Assembly (NCBI GenBank): GCA_013112685.1
Contig: JABFGC010000001.1
Span: forward strand, 62,001-126,000
Length of the DNA: 64,000 bases
Reading direction: 5' to 3'
From: Chloroflexota bacterium
GTDB lineage: Bacteria; Chloroflexota; Anaerolineae; Anaerolineales; Villigracilaceae
Each line of letters opens with the position of its first letter. Position 1 is the first letter of the stretch. Under the pieces are notes generated by a model. That model saw nothing but the letters and a program-made list of their open reading frames with translations. It was not told the DNA's origin and did not search any database. Made by a program: the position numbers and the translations under genes. This document shows, piece by piece, positions 23,708 through 32,900 of this stretch.

Positions 23708-24349
23708 TCAATTTTTACGCTTGGCGCGCCAGCCGATGCCGCGCTCAGCGCCTTCGAGCAAGCGGCGGATATTCGGACGCAAAGCCCAGAGCAGGAAAAC
23801 CTCGGCAATCAGGCAATAGATTGCGTATGGCCATGGGGAGAGTCCCTGCCAGGCTCGTACTGCAAATAGGAGGGCCGCAATGAGAGGGACTGTCATCGTC
23901 GTTACAGAGGCATACCCCACGCCAAAATAGATCAATACAATGAACGGGAGCAAGACCAGGACACTACCCGGCCATAAACCCAGCGCGCCGCCCAATGCGG
24001 GCGCGCCTCCTGCGCCGCCGCGTAAACGCCATCGCCCATTTTCGCCGCGTTCAGCAAGGAAAATGGAGTAGTTATGGCCCAAAATGGCCATCACAGGCGC
24101 AAGGATTTCCATCCAGGCGTTATCTGGAAAAAGCCAGCGAGCCAGCCAGACTGCGCCGGCCCCCTTAAGCACATCCAGGAGCAGCGTCAAGATCGCGATC
24201 GCAGGACCTGCGGCGCGCAGCGCGTTCGTCGTTCCCGTCCGTCCGCTTCCGATCCGACGAACATCCTCGCCGGTTGACAGACGGACCAAAAGCAGCCCAA
24301 AGGGAATGGAGCCAAGAACATAAGAGACCAGAAAAATGAGAATTGGCAT
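23708..24349 (-). CDS. plsY: Glycerol-3-phosphate acyltransferase PlsY
   Basis: This 213-residue membrane protein has several transmembrane segments and the PlsY motifs: SYVLGSIPFGLLLVR near the start, GSGRTGTTNALRAAG (about 37-51) and GHNYSIFLAERG followed by a Gly-rich RGGAGGAP loop. PlsY moves the acyl group from acyl phosphate to glycerol 3-phosphate, the first committed step of phospholipid synthesis. The third motif differs from the E. coli-type sequence, as I recall is common in Chloroflexota. It lies 27 bases upstream of degV in the same operon, supporting a shared role in fatty-acid incorporation. Confidence 0.88.
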   Translation of the reverse strand: MPILIFLVSYVLGSIPFGLLLVRLSTGEDVRRIGSGRTGTTNALRAAGPAIAILTLLLDVLKGAGAVWLARWLFPDNAWMEILAPVMAILGHNYSIFLAERGENGRWRLRGGAGGAPALGGALGLWPGSVLVLLPFIVLIYFGVGYASVTTMTVPLIAALLFAVRAWQGLSPWPYAIYCLIAEVFLLWALRPNIRRLLEGAERGIGWRAKRKN

Positions 24350-24360
24350 GATCGAGACCT

Positions 24361-25038
24361 TTACTCCAGCTTCTTTTTGTTTTGAAACCCATACCAGCCA
24401 TGTCCGTCCAACACAACGGCGTTTACACGTCCCTCGATCTCGCGCGGGTCGGCTTCGGTGCCGGGCAGGTCGTAATGAATGGGCAGGATGTAACGTGCGC
24501 CGAAGCGGTTTGCCATTTTGATCAGAGTCTCCTTATAGCGTTTGGGGCCAAAGGGCGTGGTGCGCCAGGGCAGGCACAGAATATCGGGGTGAATGGAAAG
24601 TGGCGCTTCGTGCGCGTCGCCAATATGCAACAAGTCTGCTTCATCCTGAACAAGGAAGGAAAGCGGCGTACCGCCGGGGTCGGGCCGCCGCCATCGAAAT
24701 AGCATATAGAAAAATGTGTAAAGCGGTTGGTTCACCATGCTGTAACCCGCAAGGATTTGGATATTTGCAACCTGCTCACCCGGCGTGACTGGATGCAATC
24801 GTTCACGCGGGACCCCGAGGTGGGCCGCGATCTCACAGACATCCGCAGAGGCAAGGACGATTGCATTCGGAACATCAGCCACACGTCCAATATGGTCTTT
24901 GTGAGCGTGGGTAATGCAGACGTATTCCACACTCGGTTCAGGGTCGCGGGTGAAGTCGGGATCTATCAATATGTGATGCTTGCCGGTAATTTCAACGCAG
25001 GAATGACCAAGATAACGAATTTTCAAAACAGCCTCCAT
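24361..25038 (-). CDS. Metal-dependent hydrolase, UPF0173/metallo-beta-lactamase fold
   Basis: The 225-residue protein starts with KIRYLGHSCVEITGKHHILI and has CITHAHKDHIGRV (H-x-H-x-D-H motif, about residues 42-54), DEADLLHIGDAHEAP and an IHYDLPG C-terminal segment. These are the features of the UPF0173 (YtkL-like) branch of the metallo-beta-lactamase superfamily, which usually binds two metal ions. The substrate is unknown. The gene begins the operon plsY-degV-sir2-padR, with 11 bases separating it from plsY. Upstream is a divergent-looking gap of 60 bases to the next MFS gene, which also lies on the minus strand. Confidence 0.82.
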   Translation of the reverse strand: MEAVLKIRYLGHSCVEITGKHHILIDPDFTRDPEPSVEYVCITHAHKDHIGRVADVPNAIVLASADVCEIAAHLGVPRERLHPVTPGEQVANIQILAGYSMVNQPLYTFFYMLFRWRRPDPGGTPLSFLVQDEADLLHIGDAHEAPLSIHPDILCLPWRTTPFGPKRYKETLIKMANRFGARYILPIHYDLPGTEADPREIEGRVNAVVLDGHGWYGFQNKKKLE

Positions 25039-25097
25039 AAAGTGAATTGGCGAAATTTTTCTGCTCTTTTTTAAACGGGTGAAACAATACCGATGAA

Positions 25098-26306
25098 TTA
25101 TTTAACGCGCCGCCATAACAACACGCTTGCAATCAAAGCCAGCGCCGCGCCAAACAGGAAGGGAGCCGAGGGACCGAACCCCAGCCATTGACCAAATCCC
25201 TGCCATAAAAGTCCCGCAAGAAACGAGGCGGGGAGAGCGGTAATTCCAATCGCGGCGTTAAAGAGTCCATAGGCGGCGCCGCGCTGCGCTTCTGGCACAA
25301 GGTCGGCGACGAACGCTTTAGCAACGCCTTCTGTGGCAGCGTAGTAAATTCCATACAGTCCGAACATCAACCAGATTTGCCAGCCCGCCCGTGCGAACGC
25401 GAATCCCAGATAGACCAGCCCATACACAAGCCAGCCAGCGACGATCAATTTGCGCCGTCCCACTATATCGGAGAGCGCGCCGAACCTGCTGGATAAAATC
25501 GTATAGATTGCGGTGAATGTCATCAACATGAATAATGTTTGCAGCACATTCAAGCCGCGTTCCTGCGCGCGTAAAATAATAAATGAATCGGATGAATTCC
25601 CAAGCGTGAAGATGACCACAATAAAGAGGAAATTCTTGAAACGGGAATCGAACTCCTTAAAGGAGAAACGCTTCGCGCCTGACCTGCCGCCTGCTCCTCC
25701 CAAATCTTTTGCGCCCACCCCTAAAACAATGACCGCCAACACGGCGGGAATGACGCTTGCCAACACCGCAGTTTGAAATGTAGCTCGCGTAATCTGCAAT
25801 GATCCTGCCTGTGTCAACCAAACGATGAGCGCGGCAATGGCAATGCCTATAAATGCGCCCGCCGTATCCCCCGCTCGATGAAACCCAAAGGCATATCCGC
25901 GATTGCTCTCATCCGTACTGGCGGCTACGAGCGCGTCGCGCGGCGCGGCGCGAATGCCCTTGCCTACGCGGTCCGCAAACCGCACGCCCATCACCCATCC
26001 CCATGTGTTTGCAAAATAGAGGAACGGTTTGGCAAGGGCGGAGATGGCATACCCGATCACCGCCAGCCACTTGCGCTGACCCAGCCTATCGGACAGCGCG
26101 CCTGAATACACCTTGAGCAAACTGGCGGTTGTCTCCGCAACCCCGTCAATCAAACCAATGAACGCCATGCGCACACCCAATACATTGGAAAGAAACAACG
26201 GAATGAGATAGACAATCATCTCCGAAGAGATGTCCATGAGAAGAGATGTCGCGGTGACAATCCAAATATTAGGATGTAACTTGCGGAGTTTATTACTCTG
26301 TTCCAT
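25098..26306 (-). CDS. MFS transporter
   Basis: The 402-residue protein has twelve hydrophobic segments in two halves and an MFS signature in the loop between helices 2 and 3 (GALSDRLGQRKW). Its cytoplasmic middle loop is basic. The family includes exporters and sugar or peptide transporters; the substrate is not visible. It overlaps the upstream 233-residue membrane protein by 14 bases, so the two are probably expressed together. The segment RVGKGIRAAPRDAL in the first half is shared with a subfamily of MFS proteins of unknown function that I recall from many bacteria. Confidence 0.85.
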   Translation of the reverse strand: MEQSNKLRKLHPNIWIVTATSLLMDISSEMIVYLIPLFLSNVLGVRMAFIGLIDGVAETTASLLKVYSGALSDRLGQRKWLAVIGYAISALAKPFLYFANTWGWVMGVRFADRVGKGIRAAPRDALVAASTDESNRGYAFGFHRAGDTAGAFIGIAIAALIVWLTQAGSLQITRATFQTAVLASVIPAVLAVIVLGVGAKDLGGAGGRSGAKRFSFKEFDSRFKNFLFIVVIFTLGNSSDSFIILRAQERGLNVLQTLFMLMTFTAIYTILSSRFGALSDIVGRRKLIVAGWLVYGLVYLGFAFARAGWQIWLMFGLYGIYYAATEGVAKAFVADLVPEAQRGAAYGLFNAAIGITALPASFLAGLLWQGFGQWLGFGPSAPFLFGAALALIASVLLWRRVK

Positions 26307-26991
26307 GAGTTATCTCTACGTGCGCTGGTTTGCCCATACGCCATACAAAAAATGCCAACAGCGCAAGCCCAACCACATAAACAATCCAGTTAAACTCGGA
26401 GGGGCGCAATTGGCTGAGTGTTTGCGTATCAGCAGGCAGGGCGGCAAGAGCGTCTGCCATGAAGGTATACAGTACGGTCAGTATGCCGCCAGCCAGAGTA
26501 GCCCAATCCATGAATGACGGGAGGAGACGCAGTCCATGTTCATCTTTAATGACCGCCAGCGCGCCAACAATGACCATCAGCAGGGCAATCAAAACAGGCG
26601 CAAGCACCGGTCCCCACCACGGCAGCGGCAACAGGAATAGAAGGTCGGGGTCAAATACTGTTTGCGGCCAGCCGATGAAAACCCTGAGCCAGATGTAATA
26701 GAAGATGTCCCACACGCCAAAGGCGAAGACGGAAAATCCCAAGCGTGATTGAAATCTCGTTCCCGCCGCCCAACCCACCGTCAGCAGCATGACCAGCGTC
26801 GCCAGTTCCCTGCCCAGTTCGATTGCCCCGATTTGCGGGTCGAACGGCGGGACGCTGAGAATGAGGTCGCTGATGCCGTAGAGTTTCCGCAGATAGACGA
26901 CCACCGCCGATTCCAGGTAAGCCATGGCGACGGCAAACAGTCCAACCCACCAAAGACTTTTTGATTGCATCCCTTCACTACCCATTATCAT
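26293..26991 (-). CDS. Hypothetical polytopic membrane protein
   Basis: The product is about 232 residues with at least six hydrophobic segments, including LWWVGLFAVAMAYLESAVVV, a mid-section VFAFGVWDIFYYIWLRVFIG and a C-terminal IVYVVGLALLAFFVW. I recognise no family. Several ATGs near the start are possible (26991, 26985 and 26970); a strong ribosome-binding site is not obvious before any of them, and the gene overlaps the end of the acyltransferase. The overlap with the MFS gene downstream suggests one transcript. A few acidic residues sit within hydrophobic segments, which could mean ion or substrate handling. Confidence 0.6.
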   Translation of the reverse strand: MIMGSEGMQSKSLWWVGLFAVAMAYLESAVVVYLRKLYGISDLILSVPPFDPQIGAIELGRELATLVMLLTVGWAAGTRFQSRLGFSVFAFGVWDIFYYIWLRVFIGWPQTVFDPDLLFLLPLPWWGPVLAPVLIALLMVIVGALAVIKDEHGLRLLPSFMDWATLAGGILTVLYTFMADALAALPADTQTLSQLRPSEFNWIVYVVGLALLAFFVWRMGKPAHVEITHGTE

Positions 26992-27622
26992 TCCGGCTGT
27001 TCTGATGCCATGCGCGCTGACTGACAATAATCCCCCCTACTTTATGTGGATACTTGGCAGTGATGCCGCTATAAAATTCACGAATTACCTTCATATCCGC
27101 CTCAATATTGCCCGTGGTATGCATCACCGGACCCAAACCGCCAACTTTACGCGCGTAATCCAAGTAGCCAAATACAATAGGCACTTGCGCAAGATTGGCA
27201 ATGTAGTAAAAGCCTGTCCTCCAATGTCCGGATTGACTGCGCGTCCCTTCCGGTGCAATGCCCATTACAATTTGCTCACGTTCCCGTATCGTTTGTGCTG
27301 TTTGTTGCACTACATTGTAGCGAGAACTACGGTCAATTGGGATGCCTCCAAGCCGTTTGAAAACGCCTCCAATTGGCCAGGGGAATAGCTCCTTCTTGCC
27401 AAACCAGTTAATTTTGAGCCCCAATCCATACATAACTGCCAGGATAAAAGGTAGATCCCAGTTGGAGGTGTGCGGCGCAAGGACCAAAACAAATTTCGGT
27501 AGATCTGGCACACTACCTGCCACTTTCCAGCCTGTTACTGCTAGAAAAAGTATGCCCAGTAATGTTTGTATTTTGCGGATTCGAGGAGGGCCAATACCAG
27601 ATTCGTTCATGCTCTTCTTCAC
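26978..27622 (-). CDS. 1-acyl-glycerol-3-phosphate acyltransferase-like protein
   Basis: The 214-residue protein has the acyltransferase HX4D motif as APHTSNWDLPF (about residues 50-60), then a second block FKRLGGIPIDR and a third block GIAPEGTRSQSG. These are the PlsC-type motifs for transfer of an acyl chain to a lysophospholipid or similar acceptor. An N-terminal hydrophobic segment (LLGILFLAVTGW) would bind the membrane. Two starts are possible, at 27622 or 27610 (MNESGIG). It is followed by the polytopic membrane protein with overlap. Together with plsY and degV nearby it gives this region a lipid theme, although it is in a separate transcript. Confidence 0.85.
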   Translation of the reverse strand: MKKSMNESGIGPPRIRKIQTLLGILFLAVTGWKVAGSVPDLPKFVLVLAPHTSNWDLPFILAVMYGLGLKINWFGKKELFPWPIGGVFKRLGGIPIDRSSRYNVVQQTAQTIREREQIVMGIAPEGTRSQSGHWRTGFYYIANLAQVPIVFGYLDYARKVGGLGPVMHTTGNIEADMKVIREFYSGITAKYPHKVGGIIVSQRAWHQNSRNDNG

Positions 27623-27676
27623 ACTTAACTAATCCCTATCTTCCTTCGTCGCAACAGAGATTTTCAGACTGCATGT

Positions 27677-28148
27677 TTATTTCTCCGTTCCACGGATTTC
27701 CATCGCCTCATCCGCGGACCTTGAGCCTGTACCCAGTCCAGTGAACAACTGCGGAGCCTCGACAAAAATCCCGTCGCCGCTAACCGCCAGTGTTTCGTCT
27801 GCGAGACGGATTTCACCAACCGCTGTGACCTTTTTCCCGTTCCGCTCGTTGACCCGCGCTGTGACCTTGAAAGGCTGACCCAGCGGCACGGGTTTACGAT
27901 AGGAGATGTTGAGATTGACCGACGCCACCCGATACCCAGCCAGCCAGACTGCCGCGCCCATGGCTTCATCCAGCAAAGCGGCGGAGGCGCCGCCGTGCGC
28001 GAAACCGGGCGGGCGCCTGTTGGGCGTCGTTCAGGGTGACTTCGGCAAAGATGGAGTTGTCATCCAGCGCGTACCAGACCACCCCCATTCCTGGCGAATT
28101 CGGGGAGCCGCAAACAAAGCAGGAACCATGTTTAGGAAGGGACTGCAT
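27677..28148 (-). CDS. PaaI-type acyl-CoA thioesterase, frameshifted in this sequence
   Basis: Two frames join into a hotdog-fold thioesterase of about 156 residues. The N-terminal frame starts KHGSCFVCGSPNSPGMGVVW, a familiar opening for this family, and the C-terminal frame contains HGGASAALLDEAMGAAVW, the catalytic helix, then NISYRKPVPLGQPF. The join is at about 28010-28015, where the G+C-rich run after LNDAQQ carries one extra base; the corrected reading is R-P-P-G-F-A-H-G-G. The enzyme would hydrolyse acyl-CoA or aromatic acyl-CoA esters. The frameshift is more likely a sequencing error than decay, because both halves are well preserved. Confidence 0.75.
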
Positions 28149-28265
28149 TAATCATTACCTCGAAGAATTTTTGTATATGCAGTGCGTTTCGATGATCTAT
28201 ATCAAGTCGCGCTACCGGATAATATTTCTTGTTTTTGAAAGATCTGGCAGGACATTGGCCTGATT

Positions 28266-28337
28266 TCAACTGTATTGACCAATCACAAAGATCACGTTGG
28301 CGGGTATGCCTGGGTTGAGTTTCAAGTCAGCATTGGA
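28266..28337 (-). pseudogene. Remnant of a HlyD-type C-terminus
   Basis: The minus strand reads SNADLKLNPGIPANVIFV and then a stop. This copies the end of the intact HlyD gene a short way upstream, which reads NPDLKLKPGMPADVTFT. The DNA of the two is also clearly related. Nothing else of the second gene survives in front of it, so this is a truncated duplicate left by a rearrangement. Confidence 0.6.
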
Positions 28338-28487
28338 CTACGACGGGCGTAGACGATTACGAATGTAAAGAACGATGATGTCGACTGCAATGGCGAGCAA
28401 TGAGCGCAGGAACAGGAACCCGCGATGGATACGCCGAATAAAACGGGGCAGGCGAAAGGGGAAAAGCGAGCGAGGCGGGGAAGCCAT
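28338..28487 (-). CDS. Possible small membrane protein, 49 aa
   Basis: An ATG at 28485-28487 opens a 49-codon frame. The product is very basic, with RFIRRIHRGFLFLRSLLAI followed by a hydrophobic helix and another basic tail, ending Arg-Pro-Ser. It lies just after the HlyD gene and just before the HlyD remnant. Because the region looks rearranged, the frame may be a tail of a lost membrane component of the duplicate efflux system rather than a complete gene. I see no clear ribosome-binding site. Confidence 0.3.
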   Translation of the reverse strand: MASPPRSLFPFRLPRFIRRIHRGFLFLRSLLAIAVDIIVLYIRNRLRPS

Positions 28488-28508
28488 AACGTTATTCGCG
28501 ATCAAATG

Positions 28509-29807
28509 CTATTTGGTATTTGTAAACGTCACGTCTGCGGGCATGCCGGGTTTGAGTTTCAGATCGGGGTTTGGCACGCTGATCTTGATACCATACACCG
28601 TTGCGCGGCGCCCTTCGACGGTCTGCACGTTGCGCGGGGTAAATTCGGCTTTGTCGGATATGTTCACAACCGTGCCAATGAAGGTCTCACCTGGAAAGGA
28701 ATCAACTGAGATGGATACCTGATCGCCGAGGCGGACTTTGCCGTACTCGGTTTCGGGGATATAAACCACCAGTTCCACTTCCTGGAGATGACCAATGCTC
28801 ATCACGATACCACCAGGTGCGACAGTTTCGCCTATCTCCAGGTTGCGAATCAGGACGACACCATCCATCGGGGCGCGAATGATGGTTTTCTCAATTTGAA
28901 CGTCAAGCGTGGCAAGCGCGGCTTGCGCCTGCGCCAGCGCGGCTTCGGCTTGCTGCACACCGGCTTCGGCGGCTTTGACCTGCAAAGACTGGTCACCGCT
29001 GAGGAACGAGTTGTAATAGTCCAATGCGCGGTCATAGCGTTCCTGAGCAACCTTGACGCGAGCGCGGGCTTCAAGCACATCTTTGGCTCCCTGCGTCGTC
29101 AACAAACGGGTATAGTCAGTTTGAGCAGACTTTAATTCATTCTCCGCCGCGTCATATTGATCCTGGGCGAAGTTTTGCAAATCCTCATTTTCCTGCGCGC
29201 TATTCGCCTGGCTGAGAACTTGATCTGCGACGACAAAAGCGGCCTGGGCGTCTGACACGCGCTTTTCAGCGTTCAAAAACTCCTGGGAGGCTACATTTGT
29301 TAGCACTTTTTCAAGATTGGCTTTTTCTTTGTCTAAGCCAGTCTTTGCGGCATCTATTTCAAGGTTGGCTGACGCCAATTTTTCTTCTTTGTCGAAATAC
29401 CAGACAGGCAAGTCGAATTGACTCGGCTGTGAAGCGTTCCAGTTGGAAACGCGGTTTTGTTGATCTTGCAGGCGGGCGTTGTTTAGAACCAGGTCATATT
29501 GCGCTTTCGCGCTGCTGACGGCAGATTCTGCCAGTTGAATGGCCGCTTCGGCTTGGGCGCGCTGGGCTTTGAATAGGCTGTCGTCCAGGCGGAATAATTC
29601 ATCGCCCGCATTTACCTGCGTGCCTTCCTCCACGCTGACCGAAACAACCTGGCCGCCAATCTGCGGCGCGACATTGACTTCAAGCGAGGCAATCGTGCCG
29701 GAGGCGTTCAAGTCAGTTGTATCGGCACTGACCAACGTTCCGCAGGCGCTCAACGCCATGCTGAGAATGACCATCAGAGAAACGAACACAAAAGTTTGCT
29801 TTTTCAT
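28509..29807 (-). CDS. HlyD-family efflux periplasmic adaptor lipoprotein
   Basis: The 432-residue protein starts with a lipoprotein signal (LMVILSMALSACG, Cys22). It has the biotinyl-lipoyl halves IASLEVNVAPQIGGQVVSV and TIIRAPMDGVVLIRNLEIGE, between them a long coiled coil (about residues 75-290, rich in Ala, Gln and Glu), and a beta-barrel domain with GDQVSISVDSFPGETFIGTV. It links an ABC transporter to the outside and would act with the permease and two ATPases that precede it in the operon. The gene is like ybhG of the YbhGFSR drug exporter. It ends in NPDLKLKPGMPADVTF, a stretch repeated in the remnant downstream. Confidence 0.9.
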   Translation of the reverse strand: MKKQTFVFVSLMVILSMALSACGTLVSADTTDLNASGTIASLEVNVAPQIGGQVVSVSVEEGTQVNAGDELFRLDDSLFKAQRAQAEAAIQLAESAVSSAKAQYDLVLNNARLQDQQNRVSNWNASQPSQFDLPVWYFDKEEKLASANLEIDAAKTGLDKEKANLEKVLTNVASQEFLNAEKRVSDAQAAFVVADQVLSQANSAQENEDLQNFAQDQYDAAENELKSAQTDYTRLLTTQGAKDVLEARARVKVAQERYDRALDYYNSFLSGDQSLQVKAAEAGVQQAEAALAQAQAALATLDVQIEKTIIRAPMDGVVLIRNLEIGETVAPGGIVMSIGHLQEVELVVYIPETEYGKVRLGDQVSISVDSFPGETFIGTVVNISDKAEFTPRNVQTVEGRRATVYGIKISVPNPDLKLKPGMPADVTFTNTK

Positions 29808-29849
29808 CTTTGAACTCCAATTTAGAGAATTTTTTATCAGACAACCAGA

Positions 29850-30986
29850 TTACAGACGTTTATGGAACATGAACACGCTGGCGAAGAACACAACCACGCT
29901 GAACACTGCCATCGGCCAGACCCAGACCCACAGCGTAGCCAGCCCCACGCCTTTTAGCATGATGCCGCGCACAATTTCCAGGAAGTAAGTGACAGGCATC
30001 AGGTAGCCGGCGTAATAAGCCACCCAGGGCATGTTATCGCGCGGGTAGAGCAAACCTGCCAGCAGGAAGGATGGCATCATGATGAATGAAGACATATACA
30101 TGGCTTGCATCTGGGTTTGTGAAATAGTCGAGATCAGCACGCCCAACCCCAACGAGCCGAGCAGGAAGATCAGGCTTAGGATAGCCAGCAGCGTAAGGCT
30201 GCCTGCCACTTCCACCCCGAATAAGAACGCGCCCACTCCCACCGTCATGGCGACGTTCAGGAAAGCCACCAGCACGAAAGGCAGAATCTTGCCGAGCATT
30301 AATTCCCAGGAACGAACGGGCGTCACGATTAACTGCTCCAGCGTGCCTTGCTCGCGTTCGCGCACGATGGCAAATGCGGTCAGTAACAGGGTTTGGATTT
30401 GCAAAATAACCGCCACCAGGCCGGGGATCATAAAGTTCATCTTGCGCAGATTTGGGTTGTATAAATAACGGATGCGCGTGTCAATCGGCAGGCTGATCGT
30501 CAAGCCCGCGCCGCCGCGTTCCAGGCGTTGGACGAGTATCTCCTGTGAAGTAGCCTGGCTGACGGTCTCCGCCGCCAGTTGCGCGGTCTGCGCCACCGTC
30601 GGGTTGGAACCGTCAATGTAAAACTGCACCGTTCCCGACCCGCCCGTGCTGATCCTGCGCCCGAAATCCTCCGGGATATAAATGCCGGCCTTGACGGTTC
30701 CAGCATCCAGCATTTCGAGAATCTCCGCCTCGCTTTGGGCGGTGTGCGTCACTAGGTAAAACCCGCTCACGGTGAATTTTTCCACCAGCGCGCGGCTGGC
30801 ATCGGTGTGCGATAAATCAGCCACCGCCAGCGGAAGATCCTCCACGTCATTAGCGACCGCATATCCCAGCAACACGAGCATCATCACAGGCATGAAAATG
30901 ACCAGTCCCAACGTGCGCGGGTCGCGGATGATATGCAGCCATTCTTTGCGAACCATCGTCGCCATGCGGCGAAAACCTTGTCCCAT
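29850..30986 (-). CDS. ABC-2 type permease (YbhR/YbhS-like)
   Basis: The product is about 378 residues. One N-terminal helix (LGLVIFMPVMMLVLLGYAVA) is followed by a large extracytoplasmic domain and five C-terminal helices, with the ABC-2 signature FAIVREREQGTLEQLIVTP (about residues 215-235). I chose the ATG at 30986, preceded by AAGGAG at the correct distance; an in-frame ATG 24 codons upstream lies within the ATPase gene. Together with the HlyD adaptor and two ATPases it forms an exporter for drugs or similar hydrophobic compounds. Only one permease is present, although YbhGFSR systems usually have two. Confidence 0.88.
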   Translation of the reverse strand: MGQGFRRMATMVRKEWLHIIRDPRTLGLVIFMPVMMLVLLGYAVANDVEDLPLAVADLSHTDASRALVEKFTVSGFYLVTHTAQSEAEILEMLDAGTVKAGIYIPEDFGRRISTGGSGTVQFYIDGSNPTVAQTAQLAAETVSQATSQEILVQRLERGGAGLTISLPIDTRIRYLYNPNLRKMNFMIPGLVAVILQIQTLLLTAFAIVREREQGTLEQLIVTPVRSWELMLGKILPFVLVAFLNVAMTVGVGAFLFGVEVAGSLTLLAILSLIFLLGSLGLGVLISTISQTQMQAMYMSSFIMMPSFLLAGLLYPRDNMPWVAYYAGYLMPVTYFLEIVRGIMLKGVGLATLWVWVWPMAVFSVVVFFASVFMFHKRL

Positions 30987-30996
30987 ATAAAACTCC

Positions 30997-31950
30997 TTAT
31001 TCAATGTCATCCCGCATTTGCGGGCGATCTTCATCTTCCACCAGGGAAACGAACACATCCTCCAGCGAAGGCAGGACGCGCTCGATCCGTTTCACGGCAA
31101 TGCCATTCGACTGTAAGGCTTTCTCCAGCTCCCGTTTTTCTTTTTCAGCGCCCACCAATACGTGCAGGAGGACGCCATGCACCGCCACATCATGCGCAAA
31201 AGGCAGGCCTTTCAGGATTTCCTCGGCGCGTCCGGGTTCACGGCAGTCTATTTCAAATAACGTGCCGCGCATATTTTCCTTGAGCGTATCGGGGTCATCC
31301 AGGGCGATTAGTCGCGAGCGATACATCATCCCGATCACATTGCAAAATTCGGCTTCATCCATGTAATGGGTGGTCGCCAGTACGCTCACACCCTGCCCAG
31401 CCAGGTTATAGATCATGTCCCAGAACTCGCGCCGCGAGACCGGGTCTACCCCGGCAGTAGGCTCATCCAAAAAGAGCATCGGCGGCTCATGGACAATGGC
31501 GCAAGCCAGCGCCAGCCTTTGCCTCCACGCGCCCGAAAGACTGGCAGTCAACTGCTTTTCATGTCCGCGCAGTCCCGCCATCTCGATCAATTCGTTCAGA
31601 CGCGAAGTGAACTTCTCACGTGGTACGCAGTACAAATTGGCGTAAAAATCCAGGTTCTCATACACAGTCAGGTCGTTGTACAGCGAAAACTTCTGCGACA
31701 TGTAACCAATGCGTTGCTTGACCTCTTCAGTCTGGCGAGCGACATCAAACCCCATCACCCGCGCCTCGCCCGATGTGGGCGTAAGAATTCCGCATAACAT
31801 GCGGATGGTGGTTGTCTTGCCCGCGCCATTTGGCCCAAGCAAGCCAAAAATTTCTCCCTTGGGAATTTCAAAACTAACGTGATCCGCGGCGGTAAAATCA
31901 CCGAACTTTCGCGTTAGTTGAATGACCTCAACGGCTTTTTCTGCGCTCAC
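30997..31950 (-). CDS. ABC transporter ATP-binding protein
   Basis: The 317-residue ATPase has Walker A GLLGPNGAGKTTTIRML (about residues 35-51), the Q-loop at YMSQKFSLYNDLTVYEN, a signature-like region TASLSGAWRQRLALACA in which the usual LSGG is LSGA, Walker B MLFLDEPTAGVDP and the switch His in TTHYMDEAEFC. The C-terminal 90 residues are an extension found in drug-exporter ATPases. The ATG overlaps the stop of the previous ATPase (ATGA). The pair probably energises the downstream ABC-2 permease as a heterodimer. Confidence 0.92.
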   Translation of the reverse strand: MSAEKAVEVIQLTRKFGDFTAADHVSFEIPKGEIFGLLGPNGAGKTTTIRMLCGILTPTSGEARVMGFDVARQTEEVKQRIGYMSQKFSLYNDLTVYENLDFYANLYCVPREKFTSRLNELIEMAGLRGHEKQLTASLSGAWRQRLALACAIVHEPPMLFLDEPTAGVDPVSRREFWDMIYNLAGQGVSVLATTHYMDEAEFCNVIGMMYRSRLIALDDPDTLKENMRGTLFEIDCREPGRAEEILKGLPFAHDVAVHGVLLHVLVGAEKEKRELEKALQSNGIAVKRIERVLPSLEDVFVSLVEDEDRPQMRDDIE

Positions 31951-32894
31951 GATTGCGCCTCCTGTTTTTCAACCAGGTGGATAAAGACATCCTCCATCAA
32001 AAGACTTGCTTCACGCAGGATGCTGATCTCCGCCCCGTCTTTTTTTAGTTCCGCTTCGATTCGGGGCATGACTTTAGCCGGGTCGCTGACCGAAAGGCGC
32101 AGGCGGTCGCCGACAGCGCGCCAACGGATCACCCCTTCCGTCCGATCTGCCACTGCGCGCAGTGCTCGTCGAGGCTTGGCTTTGACCTCCACGATGCGGA
32201 AAGGCAACTGCGCTTCCAATTCGGCTGGCGCGCCGCTGATCAAAACGCGCCCCCGATTAATGATGCTGACCGTATTGCAACGTTCCGCCTCATCCATATA
32301 TGGCGTGCTGACTAACACTGTCACGCCCTGCTGGATGACTTTTGAAAGCAGCCGCCACAACTCACGCCGTGAGACAGGGTCCACGCCAGTGGTTGGCTCG
32401 TCCAACAGCAATATCTTGGGGTCGTGAATCAGGGCGCAAGCCAATGCCAGTTTCTTGCGCATCCCACCGGAGAGATTCTCACTGCGCCGCATCGTAAATT
32501 CCGTCAGGCGCGCGAACTCCAGCAATTCATCAATGCGAGTCTTTTGTTTTTGGGCAGACACGCCATTGATGTCGGCAAAGAATTTTAGGTTTTCCATCAC
32601 GGTCAAGTCGGGATACAAACTAAAGGCTTGCGGCATGTACCCTAACAAAGCCCGCACATCTTCGGATTGTTTCATTACGTCAAAACCCGCCAGTCGAGCG
32701 GAACCGGATGTCGGTTCCATCACGGTGGACAGAATGCGGAGGAGTGTGGTTTTTCCCGCACCGTCGGGACCGACCAGTCCATACAGTTGACCGGATTCGA
32801 CAGTCAGGTCAATCGTATCAATAGCCGGACGGTCCTCTTTTTTTTGCCCTGGATAACGTTTTATAAGTTGAAGAGATTCAATCGCTATACTCAT
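31947..32894 (-). CDS. ABC transporter ATP-binding protein
   Basis: The 315-residue ATPase has Walker A GLVGPDGAGKTTLLRIL, a Q-loop region YMPQAFSLYPDLTVMENLKF, the signature ENLSGGMRKKLALACAL, Walker B ILLLDEPTTGVDP and the switch segment STPYMDEAERC in which the usual His is Pro-Tyr. It is about 35 percent similar by eye to the following ATPase, so the two look like an old duplication. It starts the efflux operon and is preceded by TTTGGTCTTTTTGGAAA, a site repeated before the regulator gene. ATP hydrolysis by one or both subunits would drive export through the ABC-2 permease. Confidence 0.92.
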   Translation of the reverse strand: MSIAIESLQLIKRYPGQKKEDRPAIDTIDLTVESGQLYGLVGPDGAGKTTLLRILSTVMEPTSGSARLAGFDVMKQSEDVRALLGYMPQAFSLYPDLTVMENLKFFADINGVSAQKQKTRIDELLEFARLTEFTMRRSENLSGGMRKKLALACALIHDPKILLLDEPTTGVDPVSRRELWRLLSKVIQQGVTVLVSTPYMDEAERCNTVSIINRGRVLISGAPAELEAQLPFRIVEVKAKPRRALRAVADRTEGVIRWRAVGDRLRLSVSDPAKVMPRIEAELKKDGAEISILREASLLMEDVFIHLVEKQEAQS

Positions 32895-32900
32895 GTCGCC

